DNA of 54,052 nucleotides from Deltaproteobacteria bacterium (GTDB lineage Bacteria; Myxococcota_A; Polyangia; Polyangiales; JADJMO01), in the NCBI GenBank assembly GCA_022843175.1, contig JALHOE010000033.1:1-54052 (forward strand), written 5' to 3'. Under the pieces are notes generated by a model, which was given only the letters and a program-made list of their open reading frames with translations, did no database searches and was not told the DNA's origin. Position 1 is the first letter of the stretch; each line of letters opens with the position of its first letter. This document shows positions 8,154 to 16,393 of this stretch, in pieces. The translations under genes were made by a program, and so were the position numbers.

Positions 8154-9761
8154 GTGGGGCTCCTCGATCCGACGCCGCCGCCGTACGCCCCGCTCGAGTG
8201 GGTGAAGAAGCCGCTCGACGAGCGCGGTCGCATGGTGTGCGCGGCCTGGGCGCTCCAGGGCTACGGCACGCCGCTCGCCGTGTTCCTCGTCTACGCGCTG
8301 AAGGTCGCGCTCTACATCGGCGCGTGGCGCGCGTTCTGCTTCGGGCTGCCGTGGCTGCACCCGATCGCGTTCCAGAAGGCGATCGTGTGGAGCATGTTGT
8401 TCGAGGTCCTCGGCCTCGGCTGCGGCAGCGGCCCGCTCACTGGTCGCTACTTCCCGCCGGTCGGCGGCTTCCTCTATTTCCTCCGTCCCGGCACCACCAA
8501 GCTGCCGCTGCTTCGCGGGCTCGGCCGCACGCGCGGCGTCTTCGACGTGACGCTGTACGCGACGCTGCTCGGCGCGGCTGTGTGGGTCCTTTGCCTGCGC
8601 GCGCCGACGCCGCGGGACTTCCTCCCGCTCGTCGTGCTGGTGCCGTTGCTCGGCGTGCTCGACAAAACGCTCTTCCTCGCCGCGCGCGCCGAGCACTACT
8701 GGGTGACGATCGTCTGCTTCGCGTTCGCGTCGCAGTGGATCGCCGGCGCGATGGCCGTGCAGATCGCGCTGTGGTTCTGGGCCGGGTTCTCCAAGCTCAA
8801 CCACCACTTCCCCACCGTCGCGTGCGTGATGACCAGCAACGGGCCGTTCACCCGGTTCCCCTGGCTCCGCCGCCGGATGTACCGCGACTTCCCCCACGAC
8901 CTCCGCCCGTCCGCGCTCGCAACCGCGATCTCCCACTTCGGCACCGCGCTCGAGCTGCTGGTACCGATCGCGTTCCTCGTCACGCCGCTCGGCACCACGC
9001 CCGTCGTGGCGATCGTGCTGATGCTGCTCCTCCACGGCTACATCACGAGCAACGTCCCCATGGGCGTGCCGATCGAGTGGAACTTCATGGTGGTCTACGG
9101 CGGGTTCGCGCTGTTCTTCGCGCACCCCGAGATCTCGATTCGCTCGGTGGACCTCCTCGTCGCGCCGTTCCTCTTCGTGATGTGCGTGCTGTTGCCGCTC
9201 CTCGGCAACCTCTTCCCGTCGAGGATCTCGTTCCTGCTCGCCATGCGCTACTACGCGGGCAACTGGGCCTACTCGGTGTGGCTCTTCCGCGGCGAGTCGT
9301 ATCGCAAGCTCGCAAAACTCACGACGAGCAGCCCGTGGATCTACGACCAGCTCGCGCGCTTCTACGACCGCGCGACGTCGGTGGGGCTGGTCGGCAAGGT
9401 GATGGCGTTTCGGCTGATGCACCTCCACGGCCGAGCGCTCCCGCTGCTCGTGCCGAGGGCGGTCGATCGTCTCGAGGACTACGAGTGGCTCGACGGCGAG
9501 CTCGTCGCCGGCCTCGCGCTCGGCTGGAACTTCGGCGAGGGACACCTGCACCACGAGCAGCTGCTCGAGTCGATCCAGGCTCAGTGCGGCTTCGAAGAGG
9601 GCGAGCTGCGCTGCATCTTCGTGGAGTCGCAGCCGCTCGGGCGCGGGACGCTCGGCTATCGCATCGTCGACGCGAAGACGGGGCCGATGGAGTCGGGAGC
9701 GCTCCCGGTCGAGGAGCTGCGCACGCGGCAGCCGTGGAGCGCGTCGAGCTTCAGTCGGTGA
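8154..9761 (+). CDS. Polytopic membrane protein, DUF3556-like
   Basis: The 535-residue product starts at GTG 8154 just after a G-rich run. It opens VGLLDPTPPPYAPLEWVKKP, which resembles the N-terminus I remember for DUF3556 membrane proteins, and that supports the upstream start. Several hydrophobic segments (around residues 40-60, 70-90, 140-160, 165-185, 195-215, 265-305 and 340-360) suggest at least seven membrane helices. The motif 'FWAGFSKLNHHFPTVACVMTSN' resembles HTTM/gamma-carboxylase-like proteins. The last 150 residues are soluble. Function unknown; the family name is moderately sure. The 3' end overlaps the convergent GST pseudogene by 11 bp. Confidence 0.75.
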   Translation: MGLLDPTPPPYAPLEWVKKPLDERGRMVCAAWALQGYGTPLAVFLVYALKVALYIGAWRAFCFGLPWLHPIAFQKAIVWSMLFEVLGLGCGSGPLTGRYFPPVGGFLYFLRPGTTKLPLLRGLGRTRGVFDVTLYATLLGAAVWVLCLRAPTPRDFLPLVVLVPLLGVLDKTLFLAARAEHYWVTIVCFAFASQWIAGAMAVQIALWFWAGFSKLNHHFPTVACVMTSNGPFTRFPWLRRRMYRDFPHDLRPSALATAISHFGTALELLVPIAFLVTPLGTTPVVAIVLMLLLHGYITSNVPMGVPIEWNFMVVYGGFALFFAHPEISIRSVDLLVAPFLFVMCVLLPLLGNLFPSRISFLLAMRYYAGNWAYSVWLFRGESYRKLAKLTTSSPWIYDQLARFYDRATSVGLVGKVMAFRLMHLHGRALPLLVPRAVDRLEDYEWLDGELVAGLALGWNFGEGHLHHEQLLESIQAQCGFEEGELRCIFVESQPLGRGTLGYRIVDAKTGPMESGALPVEELRTRQPWSASSFSR

Positions 9762-10438
9762 GGGCCGCGACCCGCGCCATCCACTTCTGCACGCTCTCGT
9801 GTCCGTCGATCGCCCGCCGCCCCTCCGGCGTCTCGCCGACGCAATAGAGCTGCGCGAACACCGAGATGTCCGCGAGCGTCAGCGACTCGCCCACCAGATA
9901 CGACGCCGCGCCGAGCAGCCCCTCGACCGCCTCGAGGTGGCGCTCGAGCTCGCGGAGCACGGTGAACTCGCTCTTGCGACCGGTGCCCTGCGCCCGGAGC
10001 GCCTGACCCATCGCGCGCGGCACGGTGAGCGGCGCGGTGAGACGGATCGGGGCCGCGTCGTGCTTGGCCACCGCCGCCGCCCACACCTTCGCGTTCGCCG
10101 GGAGCGCGAAGCGCAGGTAGACCTCGTACCAGTAGAGCGACTCGTCGGCCCAGTCCTCGAGCACGTGCACGAGCGCGCGCTGGGCACGGTCTCTGGGGAC
10201 GAAGGCTCGGCTCGGGGAACTCGCGCTCCGCCCACAGCGCGATCTCGCTCGAGTCGCACACGACCTCGCCGTCGCGCTCGAGGAACGGGACCTTGCCCGC
10301 GGGGTTTCGCTTCTTGAGCGCGCCGAGCGCCTCGAACACCGTGACCTCGCGGGTCTCGAACGGCTGCTTCTTGTAACGGAGGACCCGTCGGATTTTGTCG
10401 CAGAAGGGCGAGATCTCGTATTGGTGGAGGACGATCAT
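9751..10438 (-). pseudogene. Glutathione S-transferase, broken by a +1 frameshift
   Basis: ATG 10438 opens a thioredoxin-fold GST domain: MIVLHQYEISPFCDKIRRVL, 'NPAGKVPFLERDGEVVCDSSEIALWAEREFPEPS'-type core with the conserved cis-Pro (KVPFL) and Glu-Ser-like glutathione site (CDSSEIA). At about 10204 the frame changes. Removing one C from the CC pair opposite 10204-10205 joins it to FVPRDRAQRALVHVLEDWAD and the helical C-terminal domain ending at 9751 (139 residues from 10170 downward). Both halves are well preserved, so the break is recent or is a sequencing or assembly error. If intact it would be a soluble transferase of about 228 residues. It overlaps the end of the upstream membrane-protein gene. 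Confidence 0.75.
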
Positions 10439-10488
10439 CGAGCCGCGAGCGTACACCGCTGCCTGGTACGCTGCCGGTTCGCCGAGGG

Positions 10489-11262
10489 TCAGCCCCTCGT
10501 CACGAGCCCGAAGAGATCGGAGGCGGCTTTCGTCGTGTCCGCCGCGACCTCTTGCTCGGTGCGCCCGAGCGAGGCGGCGACGACGCCGAGCACGTCGCGA
10601 AGGAACGCTGGTTCGTTGCGCCCCTTGCGCGGCCTCGGCGTGAGGAACGGCGCGTCCGTCTCGAGCATGAGCCGCTCGCGGGGGATCCGCGCCAACAGCG
10701 GTCGCAGGTGGGCCCCGCGGCGGTCGTCGTTGATCCATCCCGTGATCCCGATGAACATCCCGAGCTCGAGATAGGCGTCGAGCGCGGCGGCGTCGCCGGT
10801 GAAGCAGTGCACGACGCCGCGCACGCGCGCGCCGCGCAGGATCGCAAGGAAGTCCTCGTGCGCCGCGCGCTCGTGGAGGAACACCGGCTTGTGGGTCTCC
10901 TCGGCGATCCGCAGCTGCGCCTCGAACGCGCGACGTTGGGCGTCGCGGGGCGAGAAGTCGCGGTCGTAGTCGAGGCCGCACTCGCCGACCGCGACGACCT
11001 CGGGCTCGCGGAGCAACTCCCGAATCGCGAGCTCGGCGTCGCGACCGAAGCGCGACGCGTCGTGCGGGTGCACGCCCGCGGTGCAGGAGAGGAACGAACG
11101 GTCGCCGCGCGCGAGCTCCCACGCGCGACGGCTGCCGAGGGCCGAGGTGCCGGTGACGATGACGTGTGCGACGCCCCCTGCCCTGGCGCGCGCGAGCACC
11201 GCGGGCAGATCGTCGCGAAAGGACTTGTGCGCGAGGTTCGCGCCGATGTCGACGAGCTTCAT
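10489..11262 (-). CDS. tatD: TatD-family metal-dependent DNase
   Basis: I start at ATG 11262, giving 257 residues, the usual TatD length; a longer frame upstream is not TatD-like. The TIM-barrel metal ligands are all visible: 'DIGANLAHKSF' at the N-terminus (the variant seen in eukaryotic TATDN1-like members in place of DxHxH), 'GVHPHDA', 'VGECGLDYDRD', 'FLHERAAHEDF', 'VHCFTGD' and 'LETDAPFLTPRP'. TatD enzymes are cytoplasmic 3'-5' exonucleases/DNases that help process damaged DNA. The start codon overlaps the stop of the upstream 90-residue gene by 4 bp (ATGA), so the two form an operon. Confidence 0.92.
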   Translation of the reverse strand: MKLVDIGANLAHKSFRDDLPAVLARARAGGVAHVIVTGTSALGSRRAWELARGDRSFLSCTAGVHPHDASRFGRDAELAIRELLREPEVVAVGECGLDYDRDFSPRDAQRRAFEAQLRIAEETHKPVFLHERAAHEDFLAILRGARVRGVVHCFTGDAAALDAYLELGMFIGITGWINDDRRGAHLRPLLARIPRERLMLETDAPFLTPRPRKGRNEPAFLRDVLGVVAASLGRTEQEVAADTTKAASDLFGLVTRG

Positions 11263-11531
11263 GGCGACACCTCGAATCGCGCGGCGATCTCTCCGTGGTA
11301 GGCGCGGAGCCTCTCGTCGGTCCAGTCGGCGCGACGAAAATGCAATCGCCCGCGCGACCAGGCGATGGTCGCACACAGCTCGGTCGCGCGCGCGCGCAAC
11401 CACACCAGGCGGCGTTGTTCCTCGTGCATCGGCCGCGTCCAGGTGGCGCCGAGCAGTCGTTTGATCGGGCGGATCTCCGCCTCGATCGCCTGGAGATCGC
11501 GCACGCGCGCGTCTCGATCGATCTTCTTCAT
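11259..11531 (-). CDS. Small basic protein of unknown function, coupled to tatD
   Basis: ATG 11531 has a GGAGG ribosome site about 6 bp upstream, which fixes the start; a longer frame upstream is not coding. The 90-residue product is basic and helical (DLQAIEAEIRPIKRLL, EEQRRLVWLRARATELC) with a Trp-containing second half. No signal peptide or membrane segment. It overlaps tatD by 4 bp and is probably translated with it. I do not recognise a family. The T-W-x-R-P-M-H-E-E-Q segment at residues 30-39 and the pattern R-x-D-W-T-D-E-R-L would be useful search seeds. Confidence 0.7.
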   Translation of the reverse strand: MKKIDRDARVRDLQAIEAEIRPIKRLLGATWTRPMHEEQRRLVWLRARATELCATIAWSRGRLHFRRADWTDERLRAYHGEIAARFEVSP

Positions 11532-11613
11532 CGAATCCTCCGTGATGGTTCGGTCTTGGTTCGCGACAACGAACGACCGAAGCGGAGGATCCCGAATCTG
11601 ACGGAGACCTCGG

Positions 11614-11686
11614 GTGCGGGGACTCGAATCGAACGAGCCTCTCCGGGAGGCTATCCCGGCGTAGGAACCGCTCCTACCACCCCGCC
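11614..11686 (-). tRNA. tRNA-like sequence with an AGC anticodon, possible tRNA pseudogene
   Basis: A 73-nt minus-strand sequence folds as a cloverleaf. Acceptor GGCGGGG pairs with CCCCGCA (six of seven pairs; 1-72 is G-A). T8 is present. The D stem GTAG/CTAC has GG in the loop, and an extra G-C pair replaces A14/A21. The anticodon stem CCGGG/CCCGG holds loop ATAGCCT. The T arm GCTCG-TTCGATT-CGAGT is canonical. No CCA is encoded. An AGC anticodon with A34 is very rare in bacteria and the acceptor lacks the G3-U70 alanine identity pair, so it may be non-functional or a tRNA-like element. The 337-bp gap 11532-11868 holds this and the repeat at 11701-11762, and nothing else I can see. Confidence 0.35.
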
Positions 11687-11700
11687 ACGCAGGGGGAGTG

Positions 11701-11762
11701 CTCGCAAACAGGCAGCTGAACTGAAATGCGGATTGAGCTCTAGCCGGACACCTGCTTGCGAG
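11701..11762. repeat. 12-bp imperfect inverted repeat next to the tRNA-like sequence
   Basis: CTCGCAAACAGG (11701-11712) and CCTGCTTGCGAG (11751-11762) are reverse complements at 11 of 12 positions, separated by 38 nt that are AT-richer than the surroundings. It lies 14 bp upstream of the tRNA-like sequence as transcribed and 106 bp upstream of the divergent gene at 11869. It could be a transcript hairpin, a regulator site or the trace of a small mobile element. Confidence 0.35.
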
Positions 11763-11868
11763 ACAACGCACGCAATCTGCGCGCGAACGTCTCTATGTCA
11801 AGGGCGCGCAGCCATCGTTACGAGCGACGCCCCGAGCGGACGCGCGTGCATTGCGCTACCACTGCCGG

Positions 11869-12825
11869 GTGCGCCGTATGTCCCTCGGGCTCCTCGTCCT
11901 GCTCTCGGTCGAAAGCGCCTCCGCCAAAGACCTCGGCGACGCCACCGCCAAGGATCTCGACGCCGAGGTGAAGAAGCTCCTCGGCAAGGGCGCGCCGTCG
12001 AAGCGATGGGACGCCATGATGAAGTTCCTCGGCGTCTCGCGGAGCTGCCCCGCCGAGTGCAAGGAGATCGCGTCCGCGAAGGTGCTCACCGCGAACCTCG
12101 ACGGAGACAGCGACGACGAGCGGGTCCTCGCGATCACCACCGTGGGCGACGGCGCGTGCGCCGCGGCCAGCCTCGAGGTGTTCGTGCTCGATCCGAAGCC
12201 CAAGGGCTTCGCTTCTCTCGCGCACACCCACCTTCACCTGAGCGGCGGCGCCAAGCCGCTCGGCGAGGTCACGGCGACGAAGATCCACTCGGCGTCGGTC
12301 AAGGACCTCGTCCTGCGTGTCGACGGTCAGTGCCCCGGCAGCGCCCGCGAGCAGTCGATCCGGGTCGTCACGCTCGAGCACGGGAAGCTCGAGGAGCTCG
12401 CGAGCAGCGAGACAGTCCCCGAGCTCGCGTCCTACGCCGTCCACGGCGCGCCACCGGCCACGATCGAGCTCAAGGACAGCAAGGCGACGACGACCCTCTA
12501 CTTCGATTCGGTCGCCTTCGCGTACGACGCGCTGCCGCCGTACGAGCCGACGATGAAGAACAGCGTCAGCAAGGACACCGACGACGTGCTGACGACCAAG
12601 CAGTGCGCGGCGCCCATCTCCGCGGCCGTCGCCGCCGCGTGCAAGGTGTCGGGCACCGCGACCATTCAGGTGGCGGTGAGGGAAGGGCAACCGATCGGTT
12701 TGACCGTGACCACCACACCCGAACAACCGCCGGTCGTTCGCTGTCTGCGCAAGAAGGTCGCCAGGGCCACCTGGGACAGCACGCCGGCCGTGAGCGGTTG
12801 CAAGCAGACGTTCACCGTGAAATGA
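11869..12825 (+). CDS. Secreted protein with a TonB-C/AgmX-like C-terminal segment
   Basis: The GTG at 11869 (VRRMSLGLLVLLSVESASA) gives 318 residues with a Sec signal cleaved after ASA; ATG 11878 is a possible alternative. The middle resembles a repair-like repeat: 'SAKVLTANLDGDSDDERVLAI' is an FG-GAP-type Asp-rich strand (DGDSDDE) that may bind calcium. The last 75 residues contain paired Cys and the sequence 'CKVSGTATIQVAVREG', then 'VRCLRKKVARATW', the pattern of the myxobacterial AgmX/TonB-C-like domain found in many kinase-associated and envelope proteins. Probably periplasmic. A hairpin terminator follows at 12848. Confidence 0.75.
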   Translation: MRRMSLGLLVLLSVESASAKDLGDATAKDLDAEVKKLLGKGAPSKRWDAMMKFLGVSRSCPAECKEIASAKVLTANLDGDSDDERVLAITTVGDGACAAASLEVFVLDPKPKGFASLAHTHLHLSGGAKPLGEVTATKIHSASVKDLVLRVDGQCPGSAREQSIRVVTLEHGKLEELASSETVPELASYAVHGAPPATIELKDSKATTTLYFDSVAFAYDALPPYEPTMKNSVSKDTDDVLTTKQCAAPISAAVAAACKVSGTATIQVAVREGQPIGLTVTTTPEQPPVVRCLRKKVARATWDSTPAVSGCKQTFTVK

Positions 12826-12847
12826 GCTCCGATCCCAGCGTCGCACT

Positions 12848-12869
12848 GCGCGAGCAAGGGAGCTCGCGC
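12848..12869 (+). terminator. GC-rich hairpin after the 11869 gene
   Basis: GCGCGAGC (12848-12855) and GCTCGCGC (12862-12869) form a perfect 8-bp stem with an AAGGGA loop, 22 nt after the stop codon. There is no T-tract, so it would be a non-canonical terminator or an RNA-stabilising hairpin. The rest of the gap to 13025 shows nothing else. Confidence 0.4.
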
Positions 12870-13024
12870 GCAGCGCCACTGCAACGATCGTCCCTACGAA
12901 GAACCGCACGCCGGCGACCTCAACCGCGAATTTGCCGGGCGTTCTCGGGGTCAGAACGAGATTCGCCCACGACGGCGCGCAGCAGCGGCGACAACCTGTC
13001 CCACGCGGTATTCTCTCCGCCCGA

Positions 13025-15379
13025 ATGACGAGCACCGCCGCAGACACGCGCGACCACTGGCGCGTCGGCATGGTCATCGGCGGAAAGTACGCGCTCTTGT
13101 CGCTGCGCGGCGAGGGCGGCGAGGGGCCCCTGTTCGAGGCGCAGAACACGTGGACGGGGCGACGCGTCGCGATCAAGCTCCTCCACGCGCGCCACGGCGG
13201 CAACGACGAGTCCATCGCGCGCTTCCTCGAGCAGGCGCGCACCGCCACCCTCCTCGAGCACCCGCACATCGTCGACGTGCTCGACATCGGCCAGGACACG
13301 AGCGACGGCTCGTACTTCATCGTGCAGGAGTTCCTCCGCGGCCACGACCTCCGCGCGATGATCGACCGCCAGCAGCTCGACCCCGGGCAGGCGATGAACC
13401 TGCTCCTGCCGATCATGTCCGCGCTGATCGCGGTGCACGACCGCGGCATCGTCCACCGCGACCTCAAGCCGGAGAACATCTTCCTCGCGAAGAACGCGCT
13501 CGGCACGGTGGTCCCGAAGCTCATCGACTTCGGGGTCGCGCGCGCCGTGAGCACGGTCACCCGCACGCTCGCGCACCACGAGCGCGGCGTCGGAACCATC
13601 GAATACATCGCGCCCGAGCAGGTGCGCGGAGACATGCTCGACGCGCGCGCCGACGTCTGGTCGATCGGCGTCGTGCTCTACGAGATGATCGCGTGGAAGC
13701 GTCCGTTCGAGGGCAGGGACGACAAGGACATCGCCCACAAGATCCTCAACGAGAACCCGGCGCCGCTCGACGAGGTCGCCAAGACGGCGTCCCGCGACTT
13801 CGCCGCCGTCATCGCGCGCGCGCTCAACCGCGACCGCGACAAGCGCTGGCCGTCGATGCGCGACTTCCTCCAGGCCATCCTCCACTGCCCGTCGCTGCCC
13901 ACCGAAGAGCTGCGCGCGCGGCACAAGGCCGTCCTCGCGAGCCTCACGCCGACCGGCACCGAGCGCCCCCTCCCCGCGCCGAAGCCGGGGCGTCGCTCGA
14001 TCTCCGTCGTCGACCTCGACATGTCGCAGCACCTCCGCGCTGCCGAGCGTCTCCAGAGCGACCTCGGCATCGAGTCGGGCGCGCGCGCCAACACCGACGG
14101 CCTCGCCGACGCCGCCGAGCGCGCGCTCCAGACCAACGCGCTCGACGAGTGCATCAACGACGCCGAACGCGCGATCCGACGCGCGGTCGGCAAGCAGGAC
14201 ATGACCGCGCGGATGCGGCTCGTGCAGGCCGTCGCGTATCGCTGGCGCGGCACGCACAGCGAGGCCGCGCGCTGCGCCTTCGAGGCGATGGAGCTCCACA
14301 AGAAGAGCACCGCGCCCTGGTTCGAGTCGGTCGCCGAGCTCGCCGTCGCGAGCGGGCTGATCGGCGAGCGCGATCGGCTCGGTTCGCTCGCGGCTGCGGT
14401 GCTCGCCGCGGAGCCGTCGAGCGCCGGCGCAGCGGCGGAGCGCGTCGTCGCGGCGTTCCGCATCGCGGTCTGGCTGCTCCGCACCGGCCAGACCGAGCGC
14501 TCCGAGTCGCTCCGCGCCGCGGTGTACGACGAGGCCCAGCGTTACGACCACGAGCCGCTCGTGCGCGCGTGGCACGCGCTGATGCGCGCCGAGGTGTGCT
14601 CCCACGTGGGCGATCCCGGCGCGTCGCTCGAGCACCTCCAGCGCGCCGTCGAGGCGTTTGGCGCAGCGGGCGACGCGCGCAGCGCCTGCGTCGCGCGCAT
14701 GAACCTCGCGAACCAGTACATCCAGCTCGGCGCCTACTCCGAGGCCAACGACGTGCTCGTCGAGGTGCTCCAGGCCGCGCTCGCGATGAAGCTCGAGATG
14801 GCCGCCGCGGTGAAGGCCAACCACGCGGTCGTGCTCGCGCGCATCGGCGACGTCGATCACGCCGCGCGGCTCGCGCGCGAGGCCGTCGACGAGCTCGTCG
14901 CGCGCGGCAACCGCCGCGCCGAGGCCTTCACCCGCATTTACTACGCCGGCATCCTCTCCTTCAAAAAGGAGTTCGCCGCGGCGGAGGAAGAGGCGCGCGC
15001 CGCCATCGCCGCCGCGAGCAGCGCCCCCGAAGCGCGCGCCTACGCGTTCGCCACGCTCGGCGCGCTGCTCCTCCGCCAGAAGAAGGCGCAGGAGGCGCAC
15101 GAGGTCGCGACCCGGGCGATGGAGATTCTCCTCACCATCGGCGGCGTGAGCGAGGGCGAGTCGCTCATCCGCCTCGTGCACGCGGTCTCGCTCCGCGCGC
15201 TCAAGCGCCACGCCGAGGCCGAGGTGGCGCTCGACGAGGCCGTCGCGCGCCTGCACGAGCGCGCCGACACCATCAGCGACGCGCGCTGGCGGCAGAGCTT
15301 CCTCGAGAACATCGCCGAGAACGCGAGCACCCTCGCCCGCGCCGGCCGGCGCGAGGACCTCACCCACGCCGCGGATTGA
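13025..15379 (+). CDS. Ser/Thr protein kinase with a C-terminal TPR-like repeat region
   Basis: ATG 13025 gives 784 residues. Residues about 20-285 are a Hanks-type kinase: glycine loop GEGGEG (29-34), ATP-anchoring K51 in VAIK, catalytic D146 in HRDLKPEN, D168 in DFG, then 'GTIEYIAPEQ' and 'ADVWSIGVVLYEM'. Residues about 375-775 are helical repeats rich in Ala and Leu with TPR-like spacing ('AARLAREAVDELVARGN', 'EAEVALDEAVARLHERAD'), as in many myxobacterial kinases where they bind partners. No transmembrane segment is obvious, so it is probably cytoplasmic. It should phosphorylate unknown targets. It stands alone between the terminators at 12848 and 15386. Confidence 0.9.
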   Translation: MTSTAADTRDHWRVGMVIGGKYALLSLRGEGGEGPLFEAQNTWTGRRVAIKLLHARHGGNDESIARFLEQARTATLLEHPHIVDVLDIGQDTSDGSYFIVQEFLRGHDLRAMIDRQQLDPGQAMNLLLPIMSALIAVHDRGIVHRDLKPENIFLAKNALGTVVPKLIDFGVARAVSTVTRTLAHHERGVGTIEYIAPEQVRGDMLDARADVWSIGVVLYEMIAWKRPFEGRDDKDIAHKILNENPAPLDEVAKTASRDFAAVIARALNRDRDKRWPSMRDFLQAILHCPSLPTEELRARHKAVLASLTPTGTERPLPAPKPGRRSISVVDLDMSQHLRAAERLQSDLGIESGARANTDGLADAAERALQTNALDECINDAERAIRRAVGKQDMTARMRLVQAVAYRWRGTHSEAARCAFEAMELHKKSTAPWFESVAELAVASGLIGERDRLGSLAAAVLAAEPSSAGAAAERVVAAFRIAVWLLRTGQTERSESLRAAVYDEAQRYDHEPLVRAWHALMRAEVCSHVGDPGASLEHLQRAVEAFGAAGDARSACVARMNLANQYIQLGAYSEANDVLVEVLQAALAMKLEMAAAVKANHAVVLARIGDVDHAARLAREAVDELVARGNRRAEAFTRIYYAGILSFKKEFAAAEEEARAAIAAASSAPEARAYAFATLGALLLRQKKAQEAHEVATRAMEILLTIGGVSEGESLIRLVHAVSLRALKRHAEAEVALDEAVARLHERADTISDARWRQSFLENIAENASTLARAGRREDLTHAAD

Positions 15380-15385
15380 CGAGCT

Positions 15386-15401
15386 GTCGGCAAGTCCCGA
15401 C
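15386..15401 (+). terminator. Short hairpin after the kinase gene
   Basis: GTCGG (15386-15390) pairs with CCGAC (15397-15401) around a 6-nt loop, starting 6 nt after the stop codon. The stem is short and no T-tract follows, so this is weak. Confidence 0.25.
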
Positions 15402-15454
15402 GGAAACAGAGTCCACATCACTCCCTGGCTGCGGCGTGTTGGAACTATGACACC

Positions 15455-16393
15455 GTGGCCCTTACGTCGCGGCGCGCGCGGAGTGACATTGCTCCTGCCG
15501 GGAATTCTCTTCCGAGCCGCGACGTCAGGAAGCGATTGACCGCCACTGCAACTGCCACCGTCCCCGCGCCGCCGCGCCGCCTCATCGACAAGGTCTCAAC
15601 CGTGCTGACGATCGCGGTGCACCTCGCATGCATCGGCGTCTTCTTCGTCCCGGTCTCGCGCGGCGTCGTCGCGCTGGCGGTGGGCAGCTACCTCGTCCGG
15701 ATGTTCGCGATCACGGCGGGCTACCACCGCTACTTCTCCCACCGCTCCTTCAAGACGAGCCGGGTGTTTCAGTTCCTCCTCGGCCTCGTCGGCACGATGT
15801 CGATGCAGAACGGCCCGCTCTGGTGGGCGAGCTGGCATCGCCACCACCATCGCCACTCGGACACCCCCCTCGACGCGCACTCGGTCCGTCAGCGCGGCTT
15901 CTACCACGCCCACATCGGCTGGTTCCTCGACGGTGGCGGCGAGAACCCCGACCTCTCGAACGTGCGCGATCTGACCAAGTTCCGCGAGCTTCGCTGGCTC
16001 GAGAAGTACAAGTGGATCCCGCTCGTCGGCTACGGCGTGCTGTGCTTCCTCGTCGCCGGGCTGCCGGGGCTGTTCTACGGGTTCTTCCTCAGCACCATCG
16101 TCCTCCTGCACGCGACGGCGCTCATCAACTCGCTCGCCCACGTGTGGGGCTCGCGCCGCTTCGAGACCAACGACGACTCCCGCAACAACGCGCTCCTCGC
16201 GCTGCTCACCCTCGGCGAGGGCTGGCACAACAACCACCACCACCAGATGTCCTCCACGCGGCAGGGCGTCATGTGGTGGGAGCTCGACCTCGCGTGGCTC
16301 GGCCTCCGCGCGCTCTCCTGGCTCGGCGTGGTGTGGGATCTCCGCACGCACGCGTCGATCGCCCGCAGGCGCGTGGCGCCGGCGTCAAGGTAG
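15455..16393 (+). CDS. Membrane fatty-acyl desaturase (acyl-CoA/acyl-lipid delta-9 type)
   Basis: The three histidine boxes of integral-membrane desaturases are present: HRYFSH, HRHHHRH and GEGWHNNHHHQ, which together hold the di-iron centre. Hydrophobic segments precede box 1 (about residues 50-90) and lie between boxes 2 and 3 (about 190-230), giving the usual four-helix topology. The family introduces a cis double bond into fatty acyl chains, so the gene is likely used to adjust membrane fluidity. The GTG at 15455 gives 312 residues. The first 40 residues are basic and low in complexity, so the true start may be further in. The 3' end overlaps the convergent gene by 9 bp. Confidence 0.92.
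   Translation: MALTSRRARSDIAPAGNSLPSRDVRKRLTATATATVPAPPRRLIDKVSTVLTIAVHLACIGVFFVPVSRGVVALAVGSYLVRMFAITAGYHRYFSHRSFKTSRVFQFLLGLVGTMSMQNGPLWWASWHRHHHRHSDTPLDAHSVRQRGFYHAHIGWFLDGGGENPDLSNVRDLTKFRELRWLEKYKWIPLVGYGVLCFLVAGLPGLFYGFFLSTIVLLHATALINSLAHVWGSRRFETNDDSRNNALLALLTLGEGWHNNHHHQMSSTRQGVMWWELDLAWLGLRALSWLGVVWDLRTHASIARRRVAPASR

Noticed and set aside
11614-11686. Selenocysteine tRNA
   Set aside because: The D arm superficially recalls tRNA-Sec, but there is no UCA anticodon, long variable arm or 8-bp acceptor.
12920-15421. An 833-residue minus-strand frame opposite the kinase-TPR gene
   Set aside because: The plus frame has all kinase motifs; the minus one has only Arg/Val/Leu/Ala/Glu bias and no domain.
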